In this document: in pieces, positions 54,906-63,948 of the stretch
Layout: every line of letters begins with the position of its first letter
How positions within the stretch are numbered: the first letter of the stretch is position 1
Assembly (NCBI RefSeq): GCF_003703975.1
Contig: NZ_QTJY01000024.1
Span: forward strand, 19,162-83,161
DNA from: Larkinella soli
GTDB lineage: Bacteria > Bacteroidota > Bacteroidia > Cytophagales > Spirosomataceae
Length of the DNA: 64,000 nucleotides
Direction of reading: 5' to 3'
The notes under the pieces: generated by a model
Seen by the model: only the letters and a program-made list of their open reading frames with translations
What the model was told of the DNA's origin: nothing
The model's database searches: none
Program-made: the position numbers and the translations under genes

Positions 54906-55769
54906 ATGAAAAAGACCCTTCTCACGGTTTTCATGCTGGCGGCCCTGCTGCCGGCGACGGCCCAGAAGGCCCGCCCGTTTGCCCGCCCGGAAGCCATCGA
55001 CCAGGTTCTTCGGCACGATCCGGCCCGGACGGTGCCCCTGATTCTGGCGCACAGGGGCGGCCCGCAGGCCCACGAGACCGAAAACAGCCTCGAAACCTTT
55101 CGCAACACCTTCCGGCAGGTCCCCGAAGCCATTCTGGAAATGGATGTCCGGATGACGGCCGACAGCGTTCTGATGCTGCTGCACGACGACGACATCGCCC
55201 GGACCACCACCGGGACGGGCTCGGTGCAGGCGATGCCGTGGGAGGAGTTGAAAACTGTGTTTCTGCGGGATCTGAAGGGCCGTCCGACGCGCCAACGAAT
55301 CCCGCGCTTCGAGGAGGTGCTGGCGTGGGGCGCCGGCCGGGTGCTGATGGCGATCGACGCCAAACCGGGGGTCGATCTTCGGAAGGTGATGAATCTGATT
55401 GCCGCCGAAGGCGCCCTGAACAGCGTGTTCATCATCTGCTATTCGACGGAAGATGCCCTCGCTATCCAGAAGCGGTTTCCGACCGTCTGGGTGGCGCTGG
55501 GATTCAACCAGGCCGACCATACCGAAACGCTGCGAAAAGCCGGTTTGGCGATCCGGAATGTGATTGCGCTGGCCTCCCGGCAGAAAAAGGAGTTTTACGA
55601 GTCCCTGCATCGCTACGGTATTTCCGTGACGGCCGGCACCTACGGACCGGGCAATCTGGATGAGCAGCCGGTCGAAGCGGTGGCGGAAGACTACCGAACC
55701 GTGTTCCGAACCGGCGCCGACATCCTGACCACCGACCGGCCGGTGGAAGTCCGGCGGCTGTTTCCGTAA
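54906..55769 (+). CDS. Secreted glycerophosphodiester phosphodiesterase
   Basis: A 287-residue GDPD-family enzyme with a signal peptide (residues 1-19, ending ATAQ) and the catalytic motif ILAHRGGPQAHETENSLETF near residue 45, followed by LEMDVRMTADSVLMLLHDDDI carrying the metal-binding Asp and the second catalytic His. It hydrolyses glycerophosphodiesters to glycerol-3-phosphate and an alcohol, probably in the periplasm. It follows the receptor gene after a terminator and converges with the patatin gene 7 nt away. Confidence 0.9.
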   Translation: MKKTLLTVFMLAALLPATAQKARPFARPEAIDQVLRHDPARTVPLILAHRGGPQAHETENSLETFRNTFRQVPEAILEMDVRMTADSVLMLLHDDDIARTTTGTGSVQAMPWEELKTVFLRDLKGRPTRQRIPRFEEVLAWGAGRVLMAIDAKPGVDLRKVMNLIAAEGALNSVFIICYSTEDALAIQKRFPTVWVALGFNQADHTETLRKAGLAIRNVIALASRQKKEFYESLHRYGISVTAGTYGPGNLDEQPVEAVAEDYRTVFRTGADILTTDRPVEVRRLFP

Positions 55770-55776
55770 ACAGAGG

Positions 55777-56694
55777 TCACACTTTGCGTTCCACGCCCTG
55801 ATTCCGAAGCACCTCCGTTCCGTTCTGGTAACCCTGAACGATGAGCCGCCCGATGTCGTCGGAAGAGAATTTCATGATATTGAGGTAAAGCGGCTCATGG
55901 GGACGGATAATCAGCAGGCGCAGGTCGTGGCCGAGTTTCTTCTCGTGATCGACGAACCGCTGCGCCCAGGCGATGTCGTTGTTGACGATCTGATTCACCG
56001 TGATGTCCTTCACCCGCTCGACCAGATTGAGCAGGCTGCGATAGTTGAATTTTTCGTTGAAGATCCGTTTGGCATGGCAGGCCACGCACACGATTTCGGT
56101 GGCGCCGTCCTCCATGGCCTGCCGCAGCGGAGCCACTTCCCGCAGGCCGCCGTCCAGAAATGCCTTCGTGTGGTCGCCCCCGATGGCCACGGCGGGCATC
56201 AGGAACGGGAGCGAACTGCTGGCCAGGACATAGTCCAGGATGTTCTCGTCTTCGTTGTCGGCGTAAATCAGGTCGCCGTTGATAATGTCGACGGCCCCGA
56301 CTTTCAGCTTCACGGGGCTGTTGACCAGGATGGGAATCTGGATCTGCGACCGGATCAGGTTCTGAATGGGGGAGTTGTCGAGCAGCCCGTCGAACCGGCT
56401 CATCAGGGTGTTATAGCCCATCATGAAGCGGGAGCGGACCACGGCCACGTCCTCCGGCCGGGTGATGTTCCGGACCCAGAACTCAATGAGACGACGGCCG
56501 GCTTTGGGCCAGTCGACGACCCCGTGTTCGGCCCGCTGTTTTCCGGCTTCGTGGACCAGGAAGGTGGCGTTCAGGCTGCCGACCGAAATTCCGTAGACGG
56601 CATCCGGCTCAAAACCGGATTCCAGAACGGCCTGAATCGCTCCGGCCTGAAAAGCGCCTTTCAGGGAACCACCCCCTAAAACAAGTGCCCGCAT
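55777..56694 (-). CDS. Patatin-like phospholipase
   Basis: A 305-residue patatin-fold protein with the oxyanion loop GGGSLKGAFQAGA, nucleophile Ser37 in GISVGS, and catalytic Asp in AFLDGGLREVAPL near 177. Patatin-like enzymes are Ser-Asp dyad lipid acyl hydrolases. There is no signal peptide or transmembrane helix, so it is probably cytosolic. The remaining sequence, with HDLRLLIIRPHEPLY, resembles the bacterial branch. It is divergent from the prenyl synthetase gene. Confidence 0.9.
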   Translation of the reverse strand: MRALVLGGGSLKGAFQAGAIQAVLESGFEPDAVYGISVGSLNATFLVHEAGKQRAEHGVVDWPKAGRRLIEFWVRNITRPEDVAVVRSRFMMGYNTLMSRFDGLLDNSPIQNLIRSQIQIPILVNSPVKLKVGAVDIINGDLIYADNEDENILDYVLASSSLPFLMPAVAIGGDHTKAFLDGGLREVAPLRQAMEDGATEIVCVACHAKRIFNEKFNYRSLLNLVERVKDITVNQIVNNDIAWAQRFVDHEKKLGHDLRLLIIRPHEPLYLNIMKFSSDDIGRLIVQGYQNGTEVLRNQGVERKV

Positions 56695-56859
56695 AGTTCA
56701 GATTTTGGGTCAAAAAACGTATGGACGTAAGGTTACATTTTTGGGGCCAATCTTCCAATCCCGCCGAAGTTTTTGGAACCGAAAGCCGCTTATATCGTAT
56801 TTGAGTGGTATACTTGCGCCCGTAAAACCGTCCGCGGATTCTGACGGGCCGCGTACAAT

Positions 56860-57834
56860 ATGCCAATTTCGATCCGGAACATACAGGCGCCGATTGCTGC
56901 TGAAATGGAAACGTTTGAGCACAAATTCCGGCAGTTTATGAAAAGTGACGTAATGCTCCTGGATCAGATCATGAACTACATCGTTCGCCGGAAAGGCAAA
57001 CAGATCCGGCCCATGTTCGTGTTCCTGACGGCCGGCGTTTGTGGCGGTATTACCGAATCGACCCACCGGGGCGCTGCCCTGATCGAACTCCTTCATACCG
57101 CTACGCTCGTTCATGACGACGTGGTCGACGATTCCAATTACCGCCGGGGTTTCTTTTCCATCAACGCGCTCTGGAAGAACAAAATTGCGGTTCTGGTCGG
57201 CGATTACCTGCTTTCCCGGGGATTGCTTCTTTCCGTAGAAAATACAGAATATGACCTGCTGAAGATCGTTTCGACGGCCGTCCGGGAAATCAGTGAAGGC
57301 GAACTGCTCCAGATTGAAAAGGCGCGTCGGCTGGATATTACCGAAGAGGTATACTACGAAATCATCCGGCAGAAAACCGCATCCCTGATTTCGGCCTGCT
57401 GCGCCGTCGGGGCCCGCTCGGCCGGCGCGTCGCCGGAGGTCATCGAGAAAGCGCGGGTGTTCGGAGAAAAGGTCGGCATTGCCTTCCAGATCAAAGACGA
57501 CCTCTTCGACTACGGGGAAGCCGAGGTCGGAAAACCGCTCGGGATCGACATCAAGGAGAAAAAAATGACGCTGCCGCTGATTTATATGCTCAACCGGGCC
57601 GGCTGGTCGGAGAAACGGCGCATCATCCAGATCATCAAAAACGAAAGCGAGAACCCGAAGCGGGTGGCCGAAGTGATTGACGCCGTGAAGAAGTCGGGCG
57701 GAATCGAGTATGCCACGCAGGTGATGAGCCGGTATGTAGAGGAAGCCAAAACCGTTCTCGATACCCTGCCCGAATCGGTCTTTCGAACCTCCCTCGATCA
57801 ACTGGTGCAGTACACCATCGACCGGAGTAAGTGA
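56860..57834 (+). CDS. Polyprenyl diphosphate synthase
   Basis: A 324-residue all-trans prenyl synthase with first Asp-rich motif DDVVDD from residue 86, second motif DDLFD near 223 (QIKDDLFDYG), and the RRG and GKQIRP segments. It condenses isopentenyl diphosphate to long chains, most likely octaprenyl or heptaprenyl for menaquinone, or a carotenoid precursor. Product length cannot be decided from sequence. A carotenoid ketolase gene converges on it 25 nt away. Confidence 0.93.
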   Translation: MPISIRNIQAPIAAEMETFEHKFRQFMKSDVMLLDQIMNYIVRRKGKQIRPMFVFLTAGVCGGITESTHRGAALIELLHTATLVHDDVVDDSNYRRGFFSINALWKNKIAVLVGDYLLSRGLLLSVENTEYDLLKIVSTAVREISEGELLQIEKARRLDITEEVYYEIIRQKTASLISACCAVGARSAGASPEVIEKARVFGEKVGIAFQIKDDLFDYGEAEVGKPLGIDIKEKKMTLPLIYMLNRAGWSEKRRIIQIIKNESENPKRVAEVIDAVKKSGGIEYATQVMSRYVEEAKTVLDTLPESVFRTSLDQLVQYTIDRSK

Positions 57835-57859
57835 TCCGGCCGGATCGCTTTTTCAGCCC

Positions 57860-58585
57860 TCAAATCCCTTTTTCGGTCAACTCCCTCGCTTTCGGCAATT
57901 TCCACCACGGCAGGTAGGGGTAGGCATGGTGTTCGTAGTGGTAGCCGAAGAAATAACAGGTCAGAAAGGCCATCGTATGGTTCAGCTTCTGGCTGCGGGC
58001 ATTGTGCGGGGCGTTCTCGTGTTCTCCGCGGTGCGGGAGATAGGTTCCGAAATAAAAGAGCTGAAACGTGCTTAGAATGGCCGGGGCCATCCAGAAAACG
58101 ATCAGGTTTTCCATCGGAAACCAGAGCTTCAGGATATTGTAGGTGACTGCCATCAGAACGATCTGCCCGACCGATATATATTCCTTCAGAAAACTGTAAT
58201 ACCAGGCGACGAAACTGGGGTTTCCTTCGTGAAAATCCGGATCGTCGTCGGTAGCCGAATGCCGGTGGTGGAGATGATGTTTTCGGGAAAGCCGGTTGAA
58301 ATTATTGAAGGCGAACAGCGTGGCGCACAGGAAACCTATGCCGTAGTTCAGGCGTTTGCGGCCGGGGGCCACCACCCCGTGGATGGCATCGTGGGCCGTG
58401 ATGAACACCCCGGTATACAGATGCGTCTGCACCAGAGCGAAGAGGTATACCAGCGGATTCCGCCAGTCGATGGGATAGTTCAGCAGCATCGCCAGCATAC
58501 CGAACCAGCCGATCAGGATGGCCGCAGCATACCAGAGACCACGGTTGCCGGTCCGGACGGGTTTTATAGCGGCTGTGGGTGTCAT
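57860..58585 (-). CDS. crtW: CrtW-type beta-carotene ketolase (fatty-acid-desaturase-like diiron enzyme)
   Basis: A 241-residue membrane diiron enzyme with histidine boxes HDAIHG (near residue 65), HHLHHRHS with DPDFHEG (near 105), and HYEHHAYPYLPWW at the end, plus FGTYLPHRGEHE near 180. This set of motifs is that of CrtW ketolases, which oxidise the beta-ring of carotenoids, rather than of acyl desaturases. It lacks other crt genes nearby, so the pathway must be elsewhere. It converges with the polyprenyl synthase and is divergent from the phosphatase gene. Confidence 0.75.
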   Translation of the reverse strand: MTPTAAIKPVRTGNRGLWYAAAILIGWFGMLAMLLNYPIDWRNPLVYLFALVQTHLYTGVFITAHDAIHGVVAPGRKRLNYGIGFLCATLFAFNNFNRLSRKHHLHHRHSATDDDPDFHEGNPSFVAWYYSFLKEYISVGQIVLMAVTYNILKLWFPMENLIVFWMAPAILSTFQLFYFGTYLPHRGEHENAPHNARSQKLNHTMAFLTCYFFGYHYEHHAYPYLPWWKLPKARELTEKGI

Positions 58586-58634
58586 TTGGTGCGTTACTTT
58601 TCCGTGAAACGTCGGTTCAACTGCTTTTGTTCGC

Positions 58635-58642
58635 TACTTTTG
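58635..58642 (+). promoter_or_regulatory. Bacteroidota -7 promoter element before the PafA-like gene
   Basis: TACTTTTG matches TAnnTTTG exactly, 53 nt before ATG 58695. No clear -33 TTG is seen at the expected spacing. Confidence 0.45.
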
Positions 58643-58694
58643 CGATCGTTGAAAACCGGGAGGCCCCGGCCTTTCATTCCAACCGGCAGATTCC

Positions 58695-60350
58695 ATGAAA
58701 AAAACGTTCCAGACCTTTCTCTTTATTCTGATGACGATCGGCGGGGGGATGGCCCAGCCGAAAAAAGCCGCATCCGGCCCGCAGACCCTTCCGCGCCCGA
58801 AGCTGGTAGTCGGGCTGGTGGTCGACCAGATGCGCTACGACTACCTATACCGGTATTATACTAAATTCGGAGAGGGCGGCTTCAAACGGCTCATGCGCGA
58901 AGGCTTCAACTGCCGGAACAACCATTACCACTACGCGGCCACGTACACCGGCCCCGGTCATTCCCATATTTACAACGGTTCGGCCCCGGCCCTGAGCGGA
59001 ATCGTAGGCAACGACTGGTATGACCGGCGTCTCGGGCGGCTCGTATACTGCACGGAAGATACTTCTGTCACGACGGTCGGCAATACCGGCGCTGCCGGAA
59101 AGATGTCGCCCCGTAATATGCTGGTTTCCAATATCTGCGATCAGCTGAAGATTGCCACGCAGGGACAATCGAAGGTGATCGGCATCGCCCTGAAGGATCG
59201 GGGAGCCATTCTGCCGGCCGGCCACGCGGCCAACGCAGCCTACTGGTTCGACTCGAAGGACGGCAACTGGATTTCGAGCACCTATTACCTGCAGGACCTG
59301 CCGCAGTGGGTGAAAGACCTCAACGCCCGCCGGCTGCCCGATCAGTATATTAACCAGAAATGGGAACCGTTGCTGGCTCTGAACCAGTATACCGAAAGTA
59401 CAGCGGACGACGTACCCTTTGAAAATGTGATGCAGGGCGAGACGAAGCCCGTATTCCCGCACCAGTTCGTGGCTGCGCTGGGCCTAAAGTTCGAGGAACT
59501 CCGCACCAGCCCCTTCGGCGATCAGCTGACGAAGGAAATGGCCCTGGCGGCCCTGAAAGGCGAGAATCTGGGTCGGGGCACCCAAACCGACTTTCTGTCT
59601 GTGAGCTTTTCCTCCCCGGATTACATCGGCCACCGCTTCGGGCCGGAATCGGTGGAAGCCGAGGATGAATACCTGCGGCTCGACCGTGTCCTGGCCGAAC
59701 TGCTGACCGCCCTGGATGCGCAGGTCGGAAAAGGCAACTACCTGGCCTTTCTCTCCGCCGACCACGGAGCCGCCGAGACCTGGGGCTTTGCAAAAAGCCT
59801 GAAAATCCCGGCCGGAAACCGGGAAAGCACTTTTGCGACCGGCACCCTTACTTCGGCAATGGAAAAAGCCTTCGGCCCGGGCCAGTGGGTCAGCCGCTAC
59901 ATCAACCAGCAGGTTTATCTCAATCTGGATCTTCTGCAGGAGAAGAAGGTGAGCATCGATGACGCCTATCAGGTGGTCCGGAACGAGTTCCTGAAGCGCG
60001 GGGGCGTTCTGAACGTCGTTAATTTTCATAACCTGAATGCCACGGCGGTGCCTGAATACCAGATGAATCTGCTTCGCAACGTCTATCAGCCCAACCGCAG
60101 CGGTGATTTTTATATCATCTACGAACCAGGCTGGGTGGAAGGATACGGCAAGGGAGGAACCACCCACGGCACCACCTACAGCTACGACACCCATGTGCCG
60201 TTCCTTCTGTATGGCTGGGGCATCCGGCCCGGCGAGACTACCCGCCGGACTCACATCCATGACATCGCCCCGACGGTAGCGGCTCTCCTGCACATTCTGG
60301 AACCGAACGGTGCCATCGGCAATCCCGTCGTGGAAGCCATCCGGCCCTGA
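58695..60350 (+). CDS. Secreted PafA-like alkaline phosphatase superfamily enzyme
   Basis: A 551-residue secreted phosphatase of the alkaline phosphatase superfamily. Signal peptide (1-20), metal-binding Asp in VVDQMRYDYL near residue 44, and the catalytic Thr in TYTGPGHSHIYNG near 88, as in the phosphate-insensitive PafA of Flavobacterium. Further ligands lie in SADHGAAE and in TTHGTTYSYDTHVPF. It removes phosphate from monoesters outside the cytosol to scavenge phosphorus. It ends at a stem-loop terminator and is monocistronic. Confidence 0.9.
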   Translation: MKKTFQTFLFILMTIGGGMAQPKKAASGPQTLPRPKLVVGLVVDQMRYDYLYRYYTKFGEGGFKRLMREGFNCRNNHYHYAATYTGPGHSHIYNGSAPALSGIVGNDWYDRRLGRLVYCTEDTSVTTVGNTGAAGKMSPRNMLVSNICDQLKIATQGQSKVIGIALKDRGAILPAGHAANAAYWFDSKDGNWISSTYYLQDLPQWVKDLNARRLPDQYINQKWEPLLALNQYTESTADDVPFENVMQGETKPVFPHQFVAALGLKFEELRTSPFGDQLTKEMALAALKGENLGRGTQTDFLSVSFSSPDYIGHRFGPESVEAEDEYLRLDRVLAELLTALDAQVGKGNYLAFLSADHGAAETWGFAKSLKIPAGNRESTFATGTLTSAMEKAFGPGQWVSRYINQQVYLNLDLLQEKKVSIDDAYQVVRNEFLKRGGVLNVVNFHNLNATAVPEYQMNLLRNVYQPNRSGDFYIIYEPGWVEGYGKGGTTHGTTYSYDTHVPFLLYGWGIRPGETTRRTHIHDIAPTVAALLHILEPNGAIGNPVVEAIRP

Positions 60351-60390
60351 GGTTCACCGAAAAATCAGGATTTGTTCCGTTAAGTAACTG

Positions 60391-60420
60391 ATAGCCTGTC
60401 CGTTAAACAGGCTATTTTTA
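60391..60420 (+). terminator. Terminator after the phosphatase gene
   Basis: ATAGCCTGT (60391-60399) pairs with ACAGGCTAT (60407-60415), followed by TTTTA. Typical short intrinsic terminator. Confidence 0.8.
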
Positions 60421-60488
60421 ATGGTGGTTTAGGTGATGTTTAGAATGCCTGCCAGATCGGCAGGTGAATCAAACCTAATAGAAAGACC

Positions 60489-60803
60489 ATGCGAAGGCTA
60501 CTGATTGCAGCGGGATGTGCCGTAATGGTGCTTGCGTCCCAAACCACTTTTGCTCAGGCCGTGCAGGAAGCAAAAGAGGCAAAGAAGGAAATGAAGGCCG
60601 ACAAAAAAGAAGATAAGGCCGAAAAGAAAATGATGAACGCCCGCGAAAGCCGGAGCAGACTGACTGCGAAGATCAGCCGCGAAAAGGCTGAAAAGAAGCT
60701 GGAAAAAGCCGAAAAGAAGGAGATGAAGAGCGACGCCAAGGACATGAAGGCCCGCGCTAAATCGACGACCAAAAAAGCGGACCGCGAAGTCGTGAAGGAC
60801 TGA
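60489..60803 (+). CDS. Secreted Lys/Glu-rich helical protein
   Basis: A 104-residue protein with a signal peptide (about 1-23, ending TTFAQA) followed by a highly charged helix made of repeats such as KEAKKEMKADKKEDKAEKK and EKKEMKSDAKDMKAR. Lys, Glu, Ala and Met dominate and there is no cysteine or aromatic cluster. It is probably a disordered or single-helix periplasmic protein; similar short charged proteins occur in Cytophagales without known role. A small hairpin (60448-60464) lies in its leader. It ends before a strong terminator. Confidence 0.72.
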   Translation: MRRLLIAAGCAVMVLASQTTFAQAVQEAKEAKKEMKADKKEDKAEKKMMNARESRSRLTAKISREKAEKKLEKAEKKEMKSDAKDMKARAKSTTKKADREVVKD

Positions 60804-60817
60804 CGATCCGCTGCTGC

Positions 60818-60858
60818 AAACCGGGTGGCTTCTCAATGGAAGCCACCCGGTTTTGTTT
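60818..60858. terminator. Strong bidirectional terminator
   Basis: A 15-bp perfect stem AAACCGGGTGGCTTC (60818-60832) pairs with 60839-60853 around a 6-nt loop, followed by TGTTTT. It separates the secreted-protein gene from the convergent NfeD gene. Confidence 0.9.
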
Positions 60859-61310
60859 TAGAGCGTAACCTGATTTTCCGTGACGGCGGTCACCACCGCC
60901 CGGATGCCGTCCATCTGCCGGATCACCACCATCTGCCCGGCCCCGATCGACACCTGGTTTTCAGAGACGGCGATCCACTCCGTACCCCGATAGGCGATCC
61001 GGCCCTCGCCCTGCGCCGGGATAGTTTTCGTGACCGTGGCGCGGTCACCGACGTATTCCACGTAATCGCGGCCCCGGCCCCGGTTCCGGAACCAGCTTTT
61101 GAGGGGCTTGCGGCCGAAGGCCAGGGTGGCGACGGTAACCACCGAGAACGTCAGAAGCTGGCCGGCCACGCCCTCGGTCAGACCGACCCAGGAAAAGAGC
61201 GCGGTCACCAGGGCGCCCACCCCCAGAAAGGCAAAAACGAAGGAGACGGAAACCAGTTCGGCGATGAGGAAAAGGATCCCTAAAATCGCCCAGAGTTGGG
61301 GTAGAGTCAT
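60858..61310 (-). CDS. NfeD-family membrane protein
   Basis: A 150-residue NfeD protein: two or three membrane helices in the first 70 residues (ILFLIAELVSVSFVFAFLGVGALVTALF), then a beta-rich OB-fold domain with VGDRATVTKTIPAQGEGRIAYRG and a final VVTAVTENQVTL. It lacks the ClpP-like protease domain, so it is the short form. It directly follows the SPFH gene (2-nt gap), the standard pairing in which NfeD partners a stomatin-like protein in membrane microdomains. Confidence 0.9.
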   Translation of the reverse strand: MTLPQLWAILGILFLIAELVSVSFVFAFLGVGALVTALFSWVGLTEGVAGQLLTFSVVTVATLAFGRKPLKSWFRNRGRGRDYVEYVGDRATVTKTIPAQGEGRIAYRGTEWIAVSENQVSIGAGQMVVIRQMDGIRAVVTAVTENQVTL

Positions 61311-61312
61311 AC

Positions 61313-62230
61313 CTACGGAGTTTTTTCCTGTTGTTTCACGACGGTCATGGCCGTGGAGATGATCGACGACAAATCCCCGAAATTGGCCGGCAGAATCAGC
61401 GTATTGTTGGTGCGGGCCAGGTTGCCGAACTGCCCGACGACCTGCTCGGCTACCCGCAGCTGCACGGCATTCATACCGCCTTCTTCCTGAATCGCCAGGG
61501 CTATCTTCCGGATGCTTTCGGCGGTGGCGTCGGCGATGGACTTGATGGCTTCCGCTTGCCCGGCGGCTTCGTTGATCTGCCGCATCCGGATCCCTTCCGA
61601 CTCCAGCACCACCTTTTGTTTCTGCCCTTCGGCCAGGTTGATGGCCGACTGTTTCTGGCCTTCGGATTCCAGAATAACGGCCCGTTTTTCGCGTTCGGCC
61701 TGCATCTGCTTTTCCATGGCATTCAGTACGGTCTGGGGCGGGGTAATGTTCTTGATCTCATACCGAAGGACCTTGACGCCCCAGCCGATGGCGGCTTCGT
61801 CGATGGCATGGACGACGGCCTGGTTGATCGTCGTTCGTTCTTCAAAAGTCTTGTCCAGTTCGATTTTGCCCATTTCGCTCCGCATGGTGGTCTGCGACAG
61901 CTGACTGACCGCGAACCGGTAGTCGCTGATGCCGTAGGAGGCCTTCATGGGGTCGATGATCTGGATGAAAATAACCCCGTCGACCCGCACCTGCACGTTG
62001 TCGCGGGTGATACAGATCTGCTCAGGGATGTCGAGGGCCGTTTCTTTCAGGCTGTGTTTGTAGGCCACCCGGTCGAAGAACGGAATGATAAAATTGACGC
62101 CGGGCTGAAGTACCGCAAAAAATTTCCCCAGCCGCTCGACGACGTAGGCCGTCTGCTGCGGGACGACCTTGACGGTGGCGAACACGACCACGAGGGCCAG
62201 AAAGGCAAGGGTCAGGAAAACGTATCCCAT
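61313..62230 (-). CDS. SPFH/band 7 (paraslipin-like) protein
   Basis: A 305-residue stomatin-family protein with an N-terminal membrane anchor (residues 4-22), the band 7 domain (VPQQTAYVVERLGKFFAVLQPGVNFIIPF, LDIPEQICITRDNVQVRVDGVI), and a long helical region rich in Ala, Glu and Gln (AEREKRAVILESEGQKQSAINLAEG). It ends without a C-terminal helix anchor. It probably assembles into a membrane cage with NfeD, encoded 2 nt downstream. The role is scaffold-like; client proteins are unknown. Confidence 0.93.
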   Translation of the reverse strand: MGYVFLTLAFLALVVVFATVKVVPQQTAYVVERLGKFFAVLQPGVNFIIPFFDRVAYKHSLKETALDIPEQICITRDNVQVRVDGVIFIQIIDPMKASYGISDYRFAVSQLSQTTMRSEMGKIELDKTFEERTTINQAVVHAIDEAAIGWGVKVLRYEIKNITPPQTVLNAMEKQMQAEREKRAVILESEGQKQSAINLAEGQKQKVVLESEGIRMRQINEAAGQAEAIKSIADATAESIRKIALAIQEEGGMNAVQLRVAEQVVGQFGNLARTNNTLILPANFGDLSSIISTAMTVVKQQEKTP

Positions 62231-62470
62231 AAGATTCGATTAAGTTAAGACGGTGGAAAGATGGATGAAAAGAAGTAGGGCTTCAAGAATTGTGATGATA
62301 AACAGAAAAATTAATAAATAAAAGGAATCTGGGCCGGAGAAGCGGGAGGTGGTTTGAGCGAAGGAACCGAAACGCAGGCTGAAGTTTCGGGCATAACCAG
62401 TTAAAAAGACCGGAAACAGAACAGGCGAACCCGTCGATCCGCCTGTTGAAAATACTCTGGACAAAGCCGG

Positions 62471-63610
62471 CTATTTCAGCAGCTGCCGTGAGATAACGAG
62501 CCGCTGGATTTCGCTGGTGCCTTCCCCGATGGTACAGAGCTTCGCGTCCCGATAGTATTTTTCCACCGGAAAATCTTTGGTAAATCCGTAGCCCCCAAAG
62601 ATCTGCACGGCCTCGTTGGCGGCTTTGACGGCCACTTCCGATGCGAACAGCTTCGCCATGGCGGCTTCACGCGTGACGGCCTTTCCGGCATCTTTCAGGT
62701 CGGCGGCCTGGTAGGTCAGGAGCCGGGCGGCCTCGATCTCGGTTGCCAGGTCGGCCAGTTTGAAGCCGATGGCCTGGAACCGCGCGATGGCCTGTCCGAA
62801 CTGCTGCCGTTCCTGCGCATACCGCAGCGCATGGCCGAACGCCCCCTGGGCTATTCCCAGGCTGAGGGCGGCAATGGAAATACGCCCGCCGTCGAGCACT
62901 TTGAGCGACTGAATGAAGCCGTCGCCCACCTCGCCGAGCCGGTTGGCGTCCGGTATCCGGCAGTCCTGAAAGATCATCTCGGCGGTTTCGGAGGCCCGCA
63001 TACCGAGCTTGTCCTCCTTCTTCCCGGCCGAAAATCCGGGCGTGCCGCGTTCGACGATGAAGGCGGTGGCGTTATGGGAAGTGTTCGGATCGGCGGTGCG
63101 GGCGATGACCACCGCAACGTGGCCGCTTTTGCCGTGGGTGATGAAGTTTTTGGAACCGTTCAGAATCCAGTGCGTTCCGTCGCGGGTGGCTGTCGTACGC
63201 ATATTACCCGCATCGGACCCCGTATTCGGTTCGGTCAGGCCCCAGGCGCCGATGAACTCGCCGGAAGCCAGCTGCGGTAAAAACCGCTGTTTTTGATCCT
63301 CGTTACCGAAAAGCAGGATATGATTCGTACAAAGTGAATTATGGGCCGCCACCGAAAGGCCGATCGACCCGTCTACGCGGGAAATTTCGGCGATAACACC
63401 GACATACTCCCGGTAGCCCAGACCCGCCCCTCCGTATGCTTCCGGGACCAGAACCCCCAATAGGCCCAATTGGCCTAGTTGTTGCATCACCTCGAGCGGA
63501 AAGTACTGTTTCTCATCCCATTCTCTCACGAAGGGTTCGATATGGCGGGTTGCGAAATCGCGGACGGTTCTAACAATTAAATCTTGATTTTCTTCAATTT
63601 CAGAAATCAT
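62471..63610 (-). CDS. Acyl-CoA dehydrogenase
   Basis: A 379-residue acyl-CoA dehydrogenase with all family segments: [26 protein letters not shown] with FAD-binding residues, [15 protein letters not shown], and [34 protein letters not shown], whose Glu in EGTSE is the catalytic base of short-chain and glutaryl/butyryl types. It performs the first oxidation of beta-oxidation or branched-chain breakdown. The exact chain length cannot be decided. The gene stands alone on the minus strand. Confidence 0.92.
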   Translation of the reverse strand: MISEIEENQDLIVRTVRDFATRHIEPFVREWDEKQYFPLEVMQQLGQLGLLGVLVPEAYGGAGLGYREYVGVIAEISRVDGSIGLSVAAHNSLCTNHILLFGNEDQKQRFLPQLASGEFIGAWGLTEPNTGSDAGNMRTTATRDGTHWILNGSKNFITHGKSGHVAVVIARTADPNTSHNATAFIVERGTPGFSAGKKEDKLGMRASETAEMIFQDCRIPDANRLGEVGDGFIQSLKVLDGGRISIAALSLGIAQGAFGHALRYAQERQQFGQAIARFQAIGFKLADLATEIEAARLLTYQAADLKDAGKAVTREAAMAKLFASEVAVKAANEAVQIFGGYGFTKDFPVEKYYRDAKLCTIGEGTSEIQRLVISRQLLK

Positions 63611-63948
63611 AACAGGTTGCTGGTTCTTGGGATGATGAAGGCAATTTTCAATAATTTACAATTAATTAACAAATTAGTCCAAGGGATGTTAAAACAATCT
63701 TTAAGCTTCTCTTTTTCCGCAAATTAGGAACTTACTGAACGGTGTTGGAAGGTACTGGCGGTCTGATGTACCGGTTTTTCAGAACAGGTTTGGACCCTTC
63801 AATCGTAAAATAGGAGGGGGGAGATTGGATTTGACGAAAAAATTCTATTTTTGTCCCGATCACCCTATGTATTTAAAAAGTACAATCTATCATAATATTC
63901 AATTAATTACCTGGAAACTTCTATATTCTTTCACTTAAGCATTTACCT
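63611..63948. other. AT-rich intergenic region with a promoter for the next gene
   Basis: A 338-bp gap between divergent genes. It contains the start region of the acyl-CoA dehydrogenase gene and the promoter at 63825-63853; otherwise nothing was recognised. Confidence 0.6.
63825..63853 (+). promoter_or_regulatory. Bacteroidota-type promoter of the UDP-glucose dehydrogenase gene
   Basis: TTG (63825-63827) and TATTTTTG (63846-63853), an exact TAnnTTTG match, are 18 nt apart. The predicted start near 63860 leaves a leader of about 90 nt. Confidence 0.65.

Noticed and set aside
53496..55610. 704-residue open frame antisense to the receptor and phosphodiesterase genes
   Set aside because: It spans two clear plus-strand genes and a terminator and has no recognisable domain.
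62240..62464. 74-residue open frame between the SPFH and acyl-CoA dehydrogenase genes
   Set aside because: Phe/Leu-rich AT-driven frame with no family; treated as intergenic.
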